A stretch of 64,000 nt of DNA from Pseudomonadota bacterium (GCA_021845505.1 JAJZVU010000019.1:1-64000); one strand, 5' to 3'. Counted from the first letter of the stretch, positions 8,469-19,038 are shown. Notes: generated by a model from the sequence alone, not told the origin. Numbers and translations: made by a program.

Positions 8469-9917
8469 ATGCCCGACCCCGCCGCCTGCGCGCCCCGACC
8501 CCCGCCGCCCGAGCACGCCGAGCCTGCCGGCCCGCGCCACCCGCTGCTGATCGCCGCGGTGGTGGCGACCGCGTTCCTGATGGAACAGCTGGACTCGACC
8601 ATCATCACCACCGCGCTGCCGGCGATGGCGCGCGCGCTGCACACCAGCGCGGTGGACATGAACCTGGCGGTCAGCGCCTACGTGCTGACCCTGGCGGTGT
8701 TCATTCCGCTGAGCGGCTGGTTCGCGGACCGCTTCGGCACGCGGCGGGTGTTCCTGGGCGCGCTGCTGCTGTTCACCGCCGGATCGATGGCCTGTGGCGC
8801 GGCGCAGAGCTTCGGCATGCTGGTGGCCACGCGGGTGGTGCAGGGACTGGGCGGGGCGATGATGACCCCGGTCGGGCGGCTGATCCTGCTGCGCAGCTTC
8901 CCGCGCAGCCAGCTGGTGCGGGCGATGACCTACATCACCCTGCCGGCGATCATCGGGCCGCTGCTCGGCCCCCTCGTCGGGGGGTACTTGAGCACCTATC
9001 TTTCGTGGCGCTGGATCTTTTTCGTCAACGTGCCTTTCGGCCTGTTCGGCATGGCGCTGGCGGCTCGCCAGGTCAGCCCGCTGGCCGCCGAGCCCGACGC
9101 CGCGTTCGACCTGGTCGGCTTCGCCACCTTCGCCGCCGCGGTGGCCGCAGTGCAATGGCTGGTCGAATCCCTCGGCCTGGCCTCCCCGGCGCTGCTGCTG
9201 GGCACCGGGTCGCTGGGCTGCCTGCTGCTGCTGGCCTTCGTGCGGCGCAGCCGCGGCAGCCGGCGCCCGGCGGTGGACCTGGGCCTGCTGCGCGAGCGCG
9301 CCTTCGCGATCGCGACCCTGGCCGGAGGGCTGTGCCGCATGGCCATGAACGCACCGCTGTACCTGCTTCCGCTGCTGCTGCAGATCGGCCTGGGGATGAG
9401 CCCGGTGCGCGCAGGCTCGCTGGTCTTCCTGTCGGCGCTGGGATCGCCGGTCATCCGGCTGGGCATCGGCCCTGCGCTCAAGCGCTGGGGGTTTCGCGCG
9501 CTGCTGGCCGGCAGCGCCTGCGCCTGCGCGGCGATCCTGGCCAGCTTCTCGGCGATCGCGCCCGCCACCCCGCACTGGGCGATCGCCGCGCTGATCGTCG
9601 TCTATGGCGCAGTGCGCTCGACCCAGTACATGTCGTCCAACACGCTGGCCTACGCCGATGTCGCCTCCGATCGGCTGAGCCGGGCGACCAGCCTGGGCGG
9701 CCTGCTGCAGCAACTGACCGTGAGCCTGGGCGTGGGCGGCGGCGCGGCGATCCTGCGCCTGCTCGCGCCCCACGCCAACCCGGGACTCGGGCCGCTGCGC
9801 CTGAGCTTCCTGGTGCTGGCCGCGCTGCCTCTGCTGGCGATCCCCTTCTTCCTGCGCTTGCACCCGAGCGACGGCGCCACGGTCAGCGGCCACATGGGCG
9901 CGCCGGCCGCGCGCTGA
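8469..9917 (+). CDS. MFS drug/metabolite exporter, DHA2 type, MdtD-like
   Basis: This 482-residue inner-membrane protein is a major facilitator antiporter with about 14 predicted hydrophobic segments. The segment after TM1 reads MEQLDSTIITTALPAMA, the D1 motif of DHA2 drug/proton antiporters. GWFADRFGTRRVF is the loop 2-3 motif A, and LLGPLVGGYLS is the motif C region. Similarity is closest to E. coli MdtD/YegB (compare AMTYITLPAIIGPLLGP and the SNTLAYADV stretch near the end). In E. coli mdtD closes the mdtABC operon; here an mdtABC set lies 14 kb away with a different MFS gene. Substrate unknown. It converges on katG. Confidence 0.82.
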   Translation: MPDPAACAPRPPPPEHAEPAGPRHPLLIAAVVATAFLMEQLDSTIITTALPAMARALHTSAVDMNLAVSAYVLTLAVFIPLSGWFADRFGTRRVFLGALLLFTAGSMACGAAQSFGMLVATRVVQGLGGAMMTPVGRLILLRSFPRSQLVRAMTYITLPAIIGPLLGPLVGGYLSTYLSWRWIFFVNVPFGLFGMALAARQVSPLAAEPDAAFDLVGFATFAAAVAAVQWLVESLGLASPALLLGTGSLGCLLLLAFVRRSRGSRRPAVDLGLLRERAFAIATLAGGLCRMAMNAPLYLLPLLLQIGLGMSPVRAGSLVFLSALGSPVIRLGIGPALKRWGFRALLAGSACACAAILASFSAIAPATPHWAIAALIVVYGAVRSTQYMSSNTLAYADVASDRLSRATSLGGLLQQLTVSLGVGGGAAILRLLAPHANPGLGPLRLSFLVLAALPLLAIPFFLRLHPSDGATVSGHMGAPAAR

Positions 9918-9939
9918 GGCGGCGGCCGGCCCTGCCGCG

Positions 9940-12224
<2,285 letters not shown>

Positions 12225-12244
12225 CGAAATTCTCTTGATGGGCT

Positions 12245-12275
12245 CGATAGCCGATCAGGACAATGAGCGCGATAG
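12245..12275. repeat. CGATAG direct repeat upstream of the katG promoter
   Basis: CGATAG occurs at 12245-12250 and 12270-12275, 25 bp apart, just upstream of the katG -35 element. The ATAG cores recall OxyR half-sites, but the spacing does not fit the known ATAG-N7-CTAT pattern. Confidence 0.3.
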
Positions 12276-12299
12276 ATTTTCCGGATGATCGTCCGCGCA

Positions 12300-12316
12300 G
12301 CCCGCCTCGTGCGGGC
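12300..12316 (-). terminator. Terminator-like hairpin after ftsY
   Basis: GCCCGC (12300-12305) and GCGGGC (12311-12316) form a 6-bp GC stem with a 5-base loop, 14 bases past the ftsY stop on the minus strand. There is no immediate T-run. Confidence 0.35.
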
Positions 12317-12329
12317 CCGCGACGGCCGC

Positions 12330-13397
12330 TCAGTCGACCAGCGCGCGGGCGAAGGCGTCGGCGTCGAACACCTGCAGGTCGTCCAGGCTCTCGCCGACGC
12401 CGATGAAATAGATCGGCACCGGGCGCTCGCGGGCGATCGCCGCGATGACTCCGCCCTTGGCGCTGCCGTCGAGCTTGGTGAGGATGATCCCGCTCAGGCC
12501 CAGGGTGTCGTCGAAGGCGCGCAATTGGGCCAGCGCGTTCTGGCCGTTGGTCGCGTCGATGACCAGGATGATTTCGTGGGGCGCGCCCTCCAGCGCCTTG
12601 CCGATCACCCGCTTGACCTTTTTCAGCTCCTCCATCAGGTGGGCCTGGGTCGGCAACCGCCCCGCGGTATCGACGATCACCACGTCGCTGCCGCGCGCGC
12701 GGCCGGCCTGTACCGCATCGAAGGCCACCGCGGCGGGGTCGCCCCCCTGCTGGGAGATCACCTGCACCTGGTTGCGCTGACCCCAGGCGGCGAGCTGTTC
12801 GCGCGCCGCGGCGCGGAAGGTGTCGCCGGCGGCCAGCAGCACCGAGCAGCCGGCGGCCTGCAGATGCCGGGTGAGCTTGCCGATGCTGGTGGTCTTGCCG
12901 GCGCCGTTGACCCCGACCATCATGATCACCGTCGGGCTGGTGGCGCCGATGTCCAGGGTCTTGTGCAGCGGCGCCAGCAGTTCCGCCAGCGCCTCGCGCA
13001 ACAGGTCCCTGACCTGCTGCGGGGTTTCGGCGTGGCTGGCGCGCACCTTGCGCCGCAACTGCGCGAGCAACTCGGCGGTGGCCGCGCTGCCGGCGTCGGC
13101 CAGGATCAGCGCGGTCTCGAGTTCCTCGAACAGGGTCTCGTCGATCCGGCTGCCGCCGAACAGCCCGCTCAGGCCGGCGCCGGTCTTGCGCAGCCCCTGG
13201 CGCAGCCGGGCGTACCAGCCAGCCGGCTGCCCGGCCGGCTGCCCGGCAGGCGCCCCGGGCACCGCCGGCGCGTCCGCCTGGCGCGACACATCGGCGGTTC
13301 GGGTGTCCGGATCGGCGAGGACTTCGGACAGCGTCTGCGACGCAGCAGCGGCGGGTGCGTCGGCCGCGGACGACTTGCGCTTGAGGAAACGAAACAT
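12330..13397 (-). CDS. ftsY: Signal recognition particle receptor FtsY
   Basis: FtsY is the SRP receptor GTPase that docks ribosome-SRP-nascent chain complexes at the membrane translocon. The 355 residues consist of a short basic start (MFRFLKRK), an acidic/Ala-rich linker to about residue 55, and the NG domain. G1 is [16 protein letters not shown], the DTAGR motif is [10 protein letters not shown], and the [10 protein letters not shown] box gives guanine specificity. The acidic A domain is much shorter than in E. coli. It is divergent from rsmD across 150 bases, the same ftsY/rsmD pairing seen in many betaproteobacteria. Both units have -10-like boxes in the gap. Confidence 0.95.
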   Translation of the reverse strand: MFRFLKRKSSAADAPAAAASQTLSEVLADPDTRTADVSRQADAPAVPGAPAGQPAGQPAGWYARLRQGLRKTGAGLSGLFGGSRIDETLFEELETALILADAGSAATAELLAQLRRKVRASHAETPQQVRDLLREALAELLAPLHKTLDIGATSPTVIMMVGVNGAGKTTSIGKLTRHLQAAGCSVLLAAGDTFRAAAREQLAAWGQRNQVQVISQQGGDPAAVAFDAVQAGRARGSDVVIVDTAGRLPTQAHLMEELKKVKRVIGKALEGAPHEIILVIDATNGQNALAQLRAFDDTLGLSGIILTKLDGSAKGGVIAAIARERPVPIYFIGVGESLDDLQVFDADAFARALVD

Positions 13398-13444
13398 GGG
13401 AAACGGGAAGGATGCGCGAGCGCACGACGCGCCGCCAGCGCGCT

Positions 13445-13450
13445 ATTGTC
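13445..13450 (-). promoter_or_regulatory. Candidate -10 box for ftsY
   Basis: GACAAT on the minus strand, 48 bases before the ftsY ATG, in the ftsY/rsmD divergent gap. Confidence 0.33.
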
Positions 13451-13483
13451 GCCTGCCGGCCGGCGACCCATGCCGGCAGCCGC

Positions 13484-13489
13484 TATGCT
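13484..13489 (+). promoter_or_regulatory. Candidate -10 box for rsmD
   Basis: TATGCT, 59 bases before ATG 13548. Transcription would then begin near 13496, which excludes the in-frame ATGs at 13470 and 13485 as starts. Confidence 0.35.
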
Positions 13490-13504
13490 GGCGCGCTGGC
13501 CCCC

Positions 13505-13549
13505 GCCTCGCCACCGCCTGCCTCGCCACCGCCTGCCTCGCCACCGCAT
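13505..13549 (+). repeat. 15-bp tandem repeat, three copies, at the rsmD start
   Basis: Three consecutive copies of GCCTCGCCACCGCCT (13505-13519, 13520-13534, 13535-13549; the last ends in AT and supplies the ATG at 13548). The unit is a multiple of three, so an upstream start would encode Leu-Pro-Arg-His-Arg repeats. Confidence 0.8.
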
Positions 13550-14171
13550 GCCTGCCGCCCCCGTCGCCAGCGCACGCCGCCATCGCGGCGCCGGCAGCGT
13601 GCGCATCGTCGGCGGGCGGCTGCGTGGCAGCCGACTGGCGGTACCCGACCTGCCCGGGCTGCGGCCGACCCCCGACCGGGTGCGCGAAACCCTGTTCAAC
13701 TGGCTCGGCCAGCAGTTGCCGGGCCTGCGCTGTCTGGACCTGTTCGCCGGCAGCGGCGCGCTCGGCCTGGAGGCCGCGTCGCGCGGTGCGGCGCGGGTCG
13801 ACATGGTCGAACGCCAGCCGCAGCTGGCGCGGGCGCTGCGGCTGGCGGCCGAACGACTGCACGCCGACGCGGTGCAGGTGCACGCCGGCGATGCGCTGGC
13901 CTTCGCCGCGGCCTGCCCACCGGGCAGCTACGACCTGGTGTTCGTCGACCCGCCGTTCGACCTGCGGGGAATGCACCAGCGCGCGCTGGCGCAGGCCGCG
14001 CGCGTGCTGGCGCCCGACGGCATGGTCTACCTGGAGGCGCCGGACTCCGCCAGCCTGCGCGAATGGGCCGCTGGCGGCTGGGAGATCGTGCGCAGCGCGC
14101 GCGCCGGCCAGGTGCATTACGCGCTGCTGCGCGCCGCCCCCGCCGGCGCGCCCGGCAGCGCGGGCGGCTAA
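13548..14171 (+). CDS. rsmD: 16S rRNA guanine(966) N2-methyltransferase RsmD
   Basis: RsmD methylates N2 of G966 in 16S rRNA of the small subunit. From ATG 13548 there are 207 residues. The conserved beginning [20 protein letters not shown] starts near residue 15. The SAM motif I is [19 protein letters not shown], and the catalytic motif IV is VFVDPPFD. Start choice is uncertain because the frame is open upstream through ATG 13470 and 13485. I prefer 13548 because a -10 box at 13484-13489 would place those ATGs at or before the transcript start and the intervening codons are a DNA tandem repeat. coaD follows 46 bases downstream. Confidence 0.9.
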   Translation: MPAAPVASARRHRGAGSVRIVGGRLRGSRLAVPDLPGLRPTPDRVRETLFNWLGQQLPGLRCLDLFAGSGALGLEAASRGAARVDMVERQPQLARALRLAAERLHADAVQVHAGDALAFAAACPPGSYDLVFVDPPFDLRGMHQRALAQAARVLAPDGMVYLEAPDSASLREWAAGGWEIVRSARAGQVHYALLRAAPAGAPGSAGG

Positions 14172-14174
14172 ACT
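14169..14174 (+). promoter_or_regulatory. Possible -10 box for coaD
   Basis: TAAACT overlaps the rsmD stop codon and lies 44 bases before the coaD ATG. coaD may be both cotranscribed with rsmD and served by this element. Confidence 0.25.
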
Positions 14175-14217
14175 GCCAGCCCAGCGCCCTTGCCCCTGCA
14201 GACTCCTGGAGCCACCG

Positions 14218-14733
14218 ATGCTGACCGCGGTCTACCCCGGCACCTTCGATCCCTTCACCCGCGGCCACGAGGACCTGGTGCGGCGCGCGAGCACGCTGTT
14301 CCAGCGACTGATCGTCGGCGTCGCGGCCGGCCACCACAAGAACGCGCTGTTCAGCATCGACGAACGCCTCGACCTGGCGCGCGCCATCCTGCAGCGCTAC
14401 CCCAACGTGCGGGTCGAGGGCTTCACCGGCCTGCTGAAGGATTTTGTCGAGCAGCAGAACGCCCGGGTCATCGTGCGCGGGCTGCGGGCGGTCAGCGACT
14501 TCGAATACGAATTCCAGATGGCCGGGATGAACCGCCAGCTGATGCCCGACGTCGAGACCCTGTTCCTGACCCCTGGCGACCAGTACCAGTTCGTGTCCGG
14601 AACCTTCGTGCGGGAGATTGCGCTGCTCGGCGGCGATGTCGGAAAATTCGTCCTGCCGCTGGTCACCGAGCGGCTGGCCATCAAGGTCGCCGACCGCAAG
14701 CGGGCCGCCACCCGCGAGGCCTCGCCGCGCTGA
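14218..14733 (+). CDS. coaD: Phosphopantetheine adenylyltransferase
   Basis: CoaD adenylates 4'-phosphopantetheine to dephospho-CoA, the penultimate step of coenzyme A synthesis. The 171 residues include the nucleotidyltransferase T/HxGH-type motif in [20 protein letters not shown], with the GH pair near residues 17-18. They also contain the [13 protein letters not shown] block and the C-terminal [16 protein letters not shown], the family's ISSxxVR equivalent. GGAG precedes the ATG at good spacing. It lies downstream of rsmD and upstream of a ferredoxin gene, as in other Burkholderiales. The length is normal for the hexameric bacterial enzyme. Confidence 0.96.
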   Translation: MLTAVYPGTFDPFTRGHEDLVRRASTLFQRLIVGVAAGHHKNALFSIDERLDLARAILQRYPNVRVEGFTGLLKDFVEQQNARVIVRGLRAVSDFEYEFQMAGMNRQLMPDVETLFLTPGDQYQFVSGTFVREIALLGGDVGKFVLPLVTERLAIKVADRKRAATREASPR

Positions 14734-14793
14734 CCCGACCGCGTCGCGCACGCCGCCCAGGCGCCCGCGCGCCCTACCCCGTTTCGTCCCGCC

Positions 14794-15099
14794 ATGGCCC
14801 TGTGGATCACCGACGAGTGCATCAATTGCGATGTGTGCGAGAGCGAGTGCCCGAACCAGGCGATTTCGATGGGCCCGCAGATCTACCGCATCGACCCCGA
14901 GCGCTGCACCGAATGCGTGGGCCATTTCGATCAGCCGCAGTGCGTGCAACTGTGCCCTGTCGACTGCATTCCGGTGCACCCGCAGCACGTGGAAAGCCGC
15001 GAGCAGCTGTGGGAACGCTACCTGCGGCTGCAACGCGGGCGCGAAACCACCGAAGCCACCGCTGAACCCGCCGACGCAAGCGAGCGCGGCCCCGCCTGA
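14794..15099 (+). CDS. YfhL-type 2[4Fe-4S] ferredoxin
   Basis: This 101-residue ferredoxin has two cysteine clusters. The first is CINCDVCESECP, the usual CxxCxxCxxxCP. The second is CTECVGHFDQPQCVQLCPVDC, in which CxxC is followed by an eight-residue insertion before the next Cys, the mark of YfhL/Alvin ferredoxins with unusually low cluster potentials. The start MALWITDECINCD is typical. The last 25 residues form a charged tail rich in Glu and Arg. It sits 60 bases after coaD in the same direction, a pairing conserved in betaproteobacteria. The redox partner is not evident here. Confidence 0.93.
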   Translation: MALWITDECINCDVCESECPNQAISMGPQIYRIDPERCTECVGHFDQPQCVQLCPVDCIPVHPQHVESREQLWERYLRLQRGRETTEATAEPADASERGPA

Positions 15100-15101
15100 C
15101 A

Positions 15102-15140
15102 GCGGGCCGCGCACCGTCGCTCGGGTCGCTGGCGGCCCGC
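15102..15140. terminator. Hairpin between convergent ferredoxin and secreted-protein genes
   Basis: GCGGGCCGC (15102-15110) and GCGGCCCGC (15132-15140) are perfect 9-bp complements with a 21-base loop, filling the 53-bp convergent gap. The loop is long and no T-run follows, so termination is only plausible. Confidence 0.35.
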
Positions 15141-15152
15141 AGCCCGCGGCCA

Positions 15153-16328
15153 TCAGGTCGGCAGGCTCGCGGCGAGATGCAGCAGCCATGGCCGATCCCA
15201 CTGCGGCTGCCGGGGGTGGTCGACATCGTCGAGGAGCACCAAGGTGTAATGGGCCTCGTCGGTCGTCCAGTGCAACCGGGTGGCGCTGAGCCCGTCGGAG
15301 GTGCGCTGCACCCAGAGGGTTGCCGCATGGCGTCCGACGCGAACATTCGAGAGTTCGCGTATGCGTACCACCGCCCCTCCCGGCGAGCGCTTGTAGTGGA
15401 ATTCCTCCAGGGTCAACGGCACGCCGTCACTGCGCTCGAAGACCCGGGTGGCGATGACGGTCTGGTCGCCGGCATGCATTCCGGGCAGGTTGCCGAGGAA
15501 CTTCCACTCCGCCAGCGGGGTCGAGCGCAGTGGCAACAGTTCGCGGGAGTCGCCGGCCACGGCATGGCCCCCCCGCTGCAGCACTCTGCCGATCGCTTCG
15601 TAGGTATCGCTCACCACCGCGGTCGGCACGCATTCGTATCCCGCCGCGACGGTACGCAGATGCTGCCCGGCCTGGGCGCGCATCCAGGGAGGAAGGTCGT
15701 CGATCGACACCACGCTGAGCTGGCCCACCGGGATCCCCAGGGCAGGATCGGCGCCGGGCAGAGGGCGTGCCAGCGGCACCAGCGGCGACACGGTATCGGT
15801 GGGTGCGGAAGGCACCGGGGCGGGCGCTGCGCCGCGGTCGCGTGCCCGAAGCGGGGCCGCCAGCGGCATGGCGCAGGCCGCATCGCTGCGAAAGGCCGCG
15901 GGAGATCGATGCACACCGAGGTTGCAGTCGCGCGCCTCGGTGGAACGCAATGGATGCACCACGCCCGCGTCGTACGCCCAGTGATAGCCGACGACCCGGC
16001 CATACCAGAATTCGCTACCCAGGTGCCCTGCGTAGGACCGCCAGGTATCCTCCCAGCCACCGGTCGCTGGAGCCTTGGCCGCGGTGTTGACGTTGTGCAG
16101 CCAGTTGCCGTTGGCGTCGTAGTGGGCCGACGCAGTCCACAACACCCGGTGATCGAAGGACTTGTAGGTGATGCTTTCCTGCGAGCCGCAACGGCCACAC
16201 GATCGGCTGACCACATTCCAGCCTTCCACCCGGGCCTCCCCGGCCCACGCCGGAGCGAGGGCCAGCACGGCCCACCCACCGGCCGCGAGCAGCGCCCGCG
16301 TTCTCCGAAGCGAGTTCCAAAGCGACAT
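15153..16328 (-). CDS. Predicted secreted protein of unknown function
   Basis: I do not recognise this 391-residue protein. It begins with a clear Sec signal peptide: basic MSLWNSLRRTR, a hydrophobic stretch, and a likely cut after APAWA. The mature N-terminal part has a CGRCG CxxC motif, then a Trp/Tyr/His-rich region (SEFWYGRVVGYHWAYDAG), so extracytoplasmic metal or disulfide chemistry is possible. A Pro/Ala-rich linker near residues 165-200 leads to a C-terminal domain with alternating hydrophobic strands (ATRLHWTTDEAHYTLVLLDD) that faintly recalls the RseB/LolA-like fold; this is a guess. AGGAG precedes ATG 16328. It separates coaD-fdx from pth and is less GC-rich than its neighbours, suggesting later insertion. 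Confidence 0.7.
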   Translation of the reverse strand: MSLWNSLRRTRALLAAGGWAVLALAPAWAGEARVEGWNVVSRSCGRCGSQESITYKSFDHRVLWTASAHYDANGNWLHNVNTAAKAPATGGWEDTWRSYAGHLGSEFWYGRVVGYHWAYDAGVVHPLRSTEARDCNLGVHRSPAAFRSDAACAMPLAAPLRARDRGAAPAPVPSAPTDTVSPLVPLARPLPGADPALGIPVGQLSVVSIDDLPPWMRAQAGQHLRTVAAGYECVPTAVVSDTYEAIGRVLQRGGHAVAGDSRELLPLRSTPLAEWKFLGNLPGMHAGDQTVIATRVFERSDGVPLTLEEFHYKRSPGGAVVRIRELSNVRVGRHAATLWVQRTSDGLSATRLHWTTDEAHYTLVLLDDVDHPRQPQWDRPWLLHLAASLPT

Positions 16329-16707
16329 GGCAATCTCCTGGCAGTGCACGGGTCCAGCGCAAGCGATGGCAAAGGCGCACCGGCTCGAGCCCCGACACGC
16401 CCCGCATCGATGGCCCGGAGCCCGACCGCAGCGCGGAGGCCCGAGCGATCGAACCAAGATTAGGCGATCCGCCACCGGATTCCCGGGGGAATCGTGCGAA
16501 ACCCATGTTGGGCTGCTCCCGGAAGGTAGGACGCTGCTTGCTTCGGTGCCGACAGCTGGCGCCCGAGGAAGTTCCACCCTGGGGCTGTCGTCTGCCCTTG
16601 CCATCGCACAAGGGCCATCGGTATCGCGCAGCGCCGGATTCGGCGCGCGAGCCAGGTGCTGGCCAGACTCGCTGCGGGCCGGCCCCGAAGGGCCCGCGCG
16701 CGCCGCT
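16329..16707. other. 379-bp intergenic stretch without a recognisable gene
   Basis: Between the secreted-protein start and the pth stop I see no supported gene, tRNA or repeat. The open frames crossing it on both strands are low-complexity and lack homology-like motifs. A weak -10-like TAATCT on the minus strand (16462-16457) could serve the secreted protein. A GC hairpin lies at 16674-16697 near the pth end. Confidence 0.5.
16674..16697 (-). terminator. Possible terminator hairpin after pth
   Basis: GCGGGCC (16674-16680) and GGCCCGC (16691-16697) form a 7-bp stem with a 10-base loop, 11 bases beyond the pth stop on the minus strand. No T-run. Confidence 0.3.
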
Positions 16708-17310
16708 TCACTCGGTCGTCTTCGTCGGCGCGGGAGCGGGGTTGCCGCGGTGCAGTTCCATCACCGCCACGTCGAGTTCGCCGCGCAGGATCCGGGGCAA
16801 GACTTGGAGGGACCGCTGCATCGCCTGTTCGATGGCCTGCAGTTCGCCGCGCGGCGGCCGGCCCAGCACAAAGCCGATCACCGCTTCGCGGCTGCCCGGG
16901 TGGCCGATTCCCAGGCGCAGGCGCCAGAACATCGGCGTTCCCAGCTGGGCGACGATATCGCGCAGGCCGTTGTGCCCGGCGTGGCCGCCCCCGCACTTGA
17001 GCTTGACCTGGCCGGGCGCCAGGTCGAGTTCGTCGTGGGCGACCAGGATTTCATCCGGCGGCACCTTGTAGAAACGCGCCACCGCGGCCACCGCCTGGCC
17101 GGACCGGTTCATGTAGGTGCCGGGCTCGAGCAGCCACACGTCGCCTTGCGGTCCGCGCAGCCGCGCCATGTGCCCGAAGAAGCCCTTTTCCGGCCGCAAC
17201 TGCAGCTTGTGGGATTCGACCACCTGGTCGAGCCACCAGAAACCGGCGTTGTGCCGCTGCTGGGCATGCTCGGCGCCGGGGTTGCCCAGCCCGACGATCA
17301 GCCGGATCAC
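16708..17310 (-). CDS. pth: Peptidyl-tRNA hydrolase
   Basis: Pth frees tRNA from peptidyl-tRNA that has dropped off the ribosome and is essential. The 200 residues show the family order IVGLGNPG at the start, the catalytic His in QRHNAGFWWLD, LEPGTYMNRSGQAV with the substrate Asn, the HDELDL aspartate, and KCGGGHAGHNGLRD. The start is GTG 17310: it overlaps the gpsA stop as GTGA, and no ATG fits before the conserved IRLIVGLGN. Translation is probably coupled to gpsA. pth is usually beside rplY-prs or ychF, so its place at the end of a secB-gpsA run is unusual. Confidence 0.95.
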   Translation of the reverse strand: MIRLIVGLGNPGAEHAQQRHNAGFWWLDQVVESHKLQLRPEKGFFGHMARLRGPQGDVWLLEPGTYMNRSGQAVAAVARFYKVPPDEILVAHDELDLAPGQVKLKCGGGHAGHNGLRDIVAQLGTPMFWRLRLGIGHPGSREAVIGFVLGRPPRGELQAIEQAMQRSLQVLPRILRGELDVAVMELHRGNPAPAPTKTTE

Positions 17311-18359
17311 TCGGCGCCTCCGGCCTCGGCCTCGGCGCGCGGCTGGCGCGCCAGCAGGGCCTGCACCGCGCCACGCGCGTCGACCCGCCCTTCGAGCAGA
17401 GCGCACACCTGGTCGGTGATCGGCGCCTGCAGCTCGAGGCGGCGCGCCAGCTCGAGCACCGTGCGCGCGGTGTACACCCCCTCGGCGACATGGCCGAGAT
17501 CGCGCATGACCTGCTGCAGCCCCTTGCCGGCGGCCAGCTGCATGCCCACGCGGCGGTTGCGCGACAGCTCGCCGGTGCAGGTCAGCACCAGGTCGCCGAC
17601 GCCGCTCAGGCCGAGGAAGGTCTCCTGGCGCGCGCCCAGCGCCAGACCGAGCCGGGCCAGTTCGGCCAGGCCGCGGGTGATCAGCGCGGCGCGCGCGTTC
17701 GCGCCCTGCGACAGGCCGTCGCTGACCCCGCAGGCGATCGCCAGCACGTTCTTCACCGCGGCGCCGACCGCCACCCCGGTCAGGTCGTCGCTGGCATACA
17801 CCCGCATGCCACCGCCATGCAGCGCCTGCACCACCCGCGGCAGCCAGTCCTCGCCGCCGGCCGCTACCAGCGCCACCGGCAGTCCCCGCGCCACCTCGAG
17901 GGCGAAGCTCGGGCCCGACAGCAAGCCGGCCTGCGGCGCCTGCGGCCAGCCGTCGAACACCTCGGCGACCACCTGGTGGGGCAGCAAGCCGCTGTCGCGC
18001 TCGAAGCCCTTGGCGAGGATGACCAGCGGCGCCGGCGCCGGTGCCGCTGCCGCGGTCCAGTGCCGGCGCAATTCCTGCGCCAGATCGCGCAGCCCGGCCA
18101 CCGGCACGGCCAGCACCAGCAGGCCGTCGCCGGCCACGTGCTGCAGCGCCGGCGCCAGCGATTCCTCCAGGCGCAGCGACTCGGGAAACGGCACGCCCGG
18201 CAGATAGCGGGTGTTTTCCCCGCGGCGCCGGATCTGCTGCATCAGCTGCGGGTCGCGCCCCCACAACAGCACGGGGTTGCGCGCCGCGGCATGCACCGCC
18301 AGCGCGCTGCCCCAGGCGCCTGCGCCGAGCACCGCCAGCGGCACGCCGGATGCGGACAT
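17307..18359 (-). CDS. gpsA: Glycerol-3-phosphate dehydrogenase [NAD(P)+]
   Basis: GpsA reduces dihydroxyacetone phosphate to sn-glycerol 3-phosphate, the backbone for phospholipids. The 350 residues open with the NAD(P)-binding VLGAGAWGSALAVHAA. The catalytic-lysine block GAAVKNVLAIACGVSDGL lies near residue 200, followed by GLSGVGDLVLTCTGELSRNR. It is slightly longer than the usual 330 or so, with an Ala/Glu-rich C-terminal tail. It follows secB by 19 bases and overlaps pth by four, so it is in the middle of a minus-strand operon. The secB-gpsA pairing is conserved in proteobacteria. Confidence 0.95.
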   Translation of the reverse strand: MSASGVPLAVLGAGAWGSALAVHAAARNPVLLWGRDPQLMQQIRRRGENTRYLPGVPFPESLRLEESLAPALQHVAGDGLLVLAVPVAGLRDLAQELRRHWTAAAAPAPAPLVILAKGFERDSGLLPHQVVAEVFDGWPQAPQAGLLSGPSFALEVARGLPVALVAAGGEDWLPRVVQALHGGGMRVYASDDLTGVAVGAAVKNVLAIACGVSDGLSQGANARAALITRGLAELARLGLALGARQETFLGLSGVGDLVLTCTGELSRNRRVGMQLAAGKGLQQVMRDLGHVAEGVYTARTVLELARRLELQAPITDQVCALLEGRVDARGAVQALLARQPRAEAEAGGAE

Positions 18360-18378
18360 CGCGGTGGCGCGACCGCTG

Positions 18379-18876
18379 TCAGTTCAGGCCCGCGCCGCCA
18401 GCCATGGCGCCGCCCTGCCCCTGTTCCTGCTGCGCGCGCTGGGCCTCGAACATGGCCTGGAAATTGATCTCCGCCAGGTGCACCGGGGGAAAGCCGGCGC
18501 GCGTGATCGCGTCGGCCAGGTTGGCGCGCAGGTACGGATAGACGGTCTGCGGACAGGCGATCCCCAGCAGCAGGTCGACATGCTCCTGCGGCACGTTGCG
18601 CAACTCGAAAATGCCCGCCTGCTTGCCTTCGACCAGGAACAGCGTGCGCTGGTCGATGCGCGCGGTGATGGTGGCGGTCACGCACACCTCGACCACGCCG
18701 TCGGCGAGGTTCTGCGACTCCAGGTTCATCTGCACGTCCACCGTCGGCTGCGCCTGCTCCAGCAGGATCTGCGGGGAGTTGGGCTGCTCCAGCGACAGGT
18801 CCTTCAGGTAGCAACGCTGCAACGCGAACACGGGTTGCGACTGCTGTGCGGCATCGGCCGCGTCGGGGGTGCTCAT
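18379..18876 (-). CDS. secB: Protein-export chaperone SecB
   Basis: SecB is a homotetrameric cytoplasmic chaperone that keeps preproteins unfolded and delivers them to SecA. The 165 residues match the family (about 155-170), with [22 protein letters not shown] at residues 14-35 and the conserved core EVCVTATI followed by [12 protein letters not shown]. The [18 protein letters not shown] block lies near the C-terminus, and a Gly/Gln-rich tail ends it. AGGAG precedes ATG 18876. grxC lies 162 bases upstream in the same direction, as in E. coli (grxC-secB-gpsA). A TACAAT box in that gap suggests a secB promoter of its own. Confidence 0.96.
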   Translation of the reverse strand: MSTPDAADAAQQSQPVFALQRCYLKDLSLEQPNSPQILLEQAQPTVDVQMNLESQNLADGVVEVCVTATITARIDQRTLFLVEGKQAGIFELRNVPQEHVDLLLGIACPQTVYPYLRANLADAITRAGFPPVHLAEINFQAMFEAQRAQQEQGQGGAMAGGAGLN

Positions 18877-18975
18877 GCAGAAAGACTCCTGTCTGGGTTG
18901 GGAATCGGCTGCCGCGGCCCTGCGGACTGCGCGGCAAGGCGCCGACGCGGCCCGCGCCGGGGCCGCTTGACGCGC

Positions 18976-18981
18976 ATTGTA
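18976..18981 (-). promoter_or_regulatory. Candidate -10 box for secB-gpsA-pth
   Basis: TACAAT on the minus strand, 100 bases before the secB ATG, between grxC and secB. It matches the same box before ribB and the rhodanese gene. Confidence 0.4.
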
Positions 18982-18984
18982 GGT

Positions 18985-19021
18985 GCCGGCACGGCGGCGA
19001 CCGCCGCCCGGGGCTGCCGGC
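18985..19021 (-). terminator. Nested hairpin between grxC and secB
   Basis: An outer stem GCCGGCA/TGCCGGC (18985-18991 with 19015-19021) encloses an inner GGCGGC/GCCGCC stem (18993-18998 with 19003-19008). It starts 18 bases beyond the grxC stop and could terminate or attenuate grxC transcripts ahead of the secB promoter. Confidence 0.4.
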
Positions 19022-19038
19022 GCGACGCCAGCGCCGCG

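Noticed and set aside
12225-12290. OxyR binding site for katG
   Set aside because: Two ATAG cores are present but 25 bp apart in the same orientation, without the interleaved CTAT elements.
13470-13547. Earlier rsmD starts at ATG 13470 or 13485
   Set aside because: The added residues are encoded by a DNA tandem repeat, and the -10 box overlaps them; not excluded, but less likely.
16015-16611. Minus-strand open frame of 198 codons over the empty stretch
   Set aside because: It overlaps the N-terminal half of the secreted-protein gene in another frame and has no coherent motif or ribosome-binding site.
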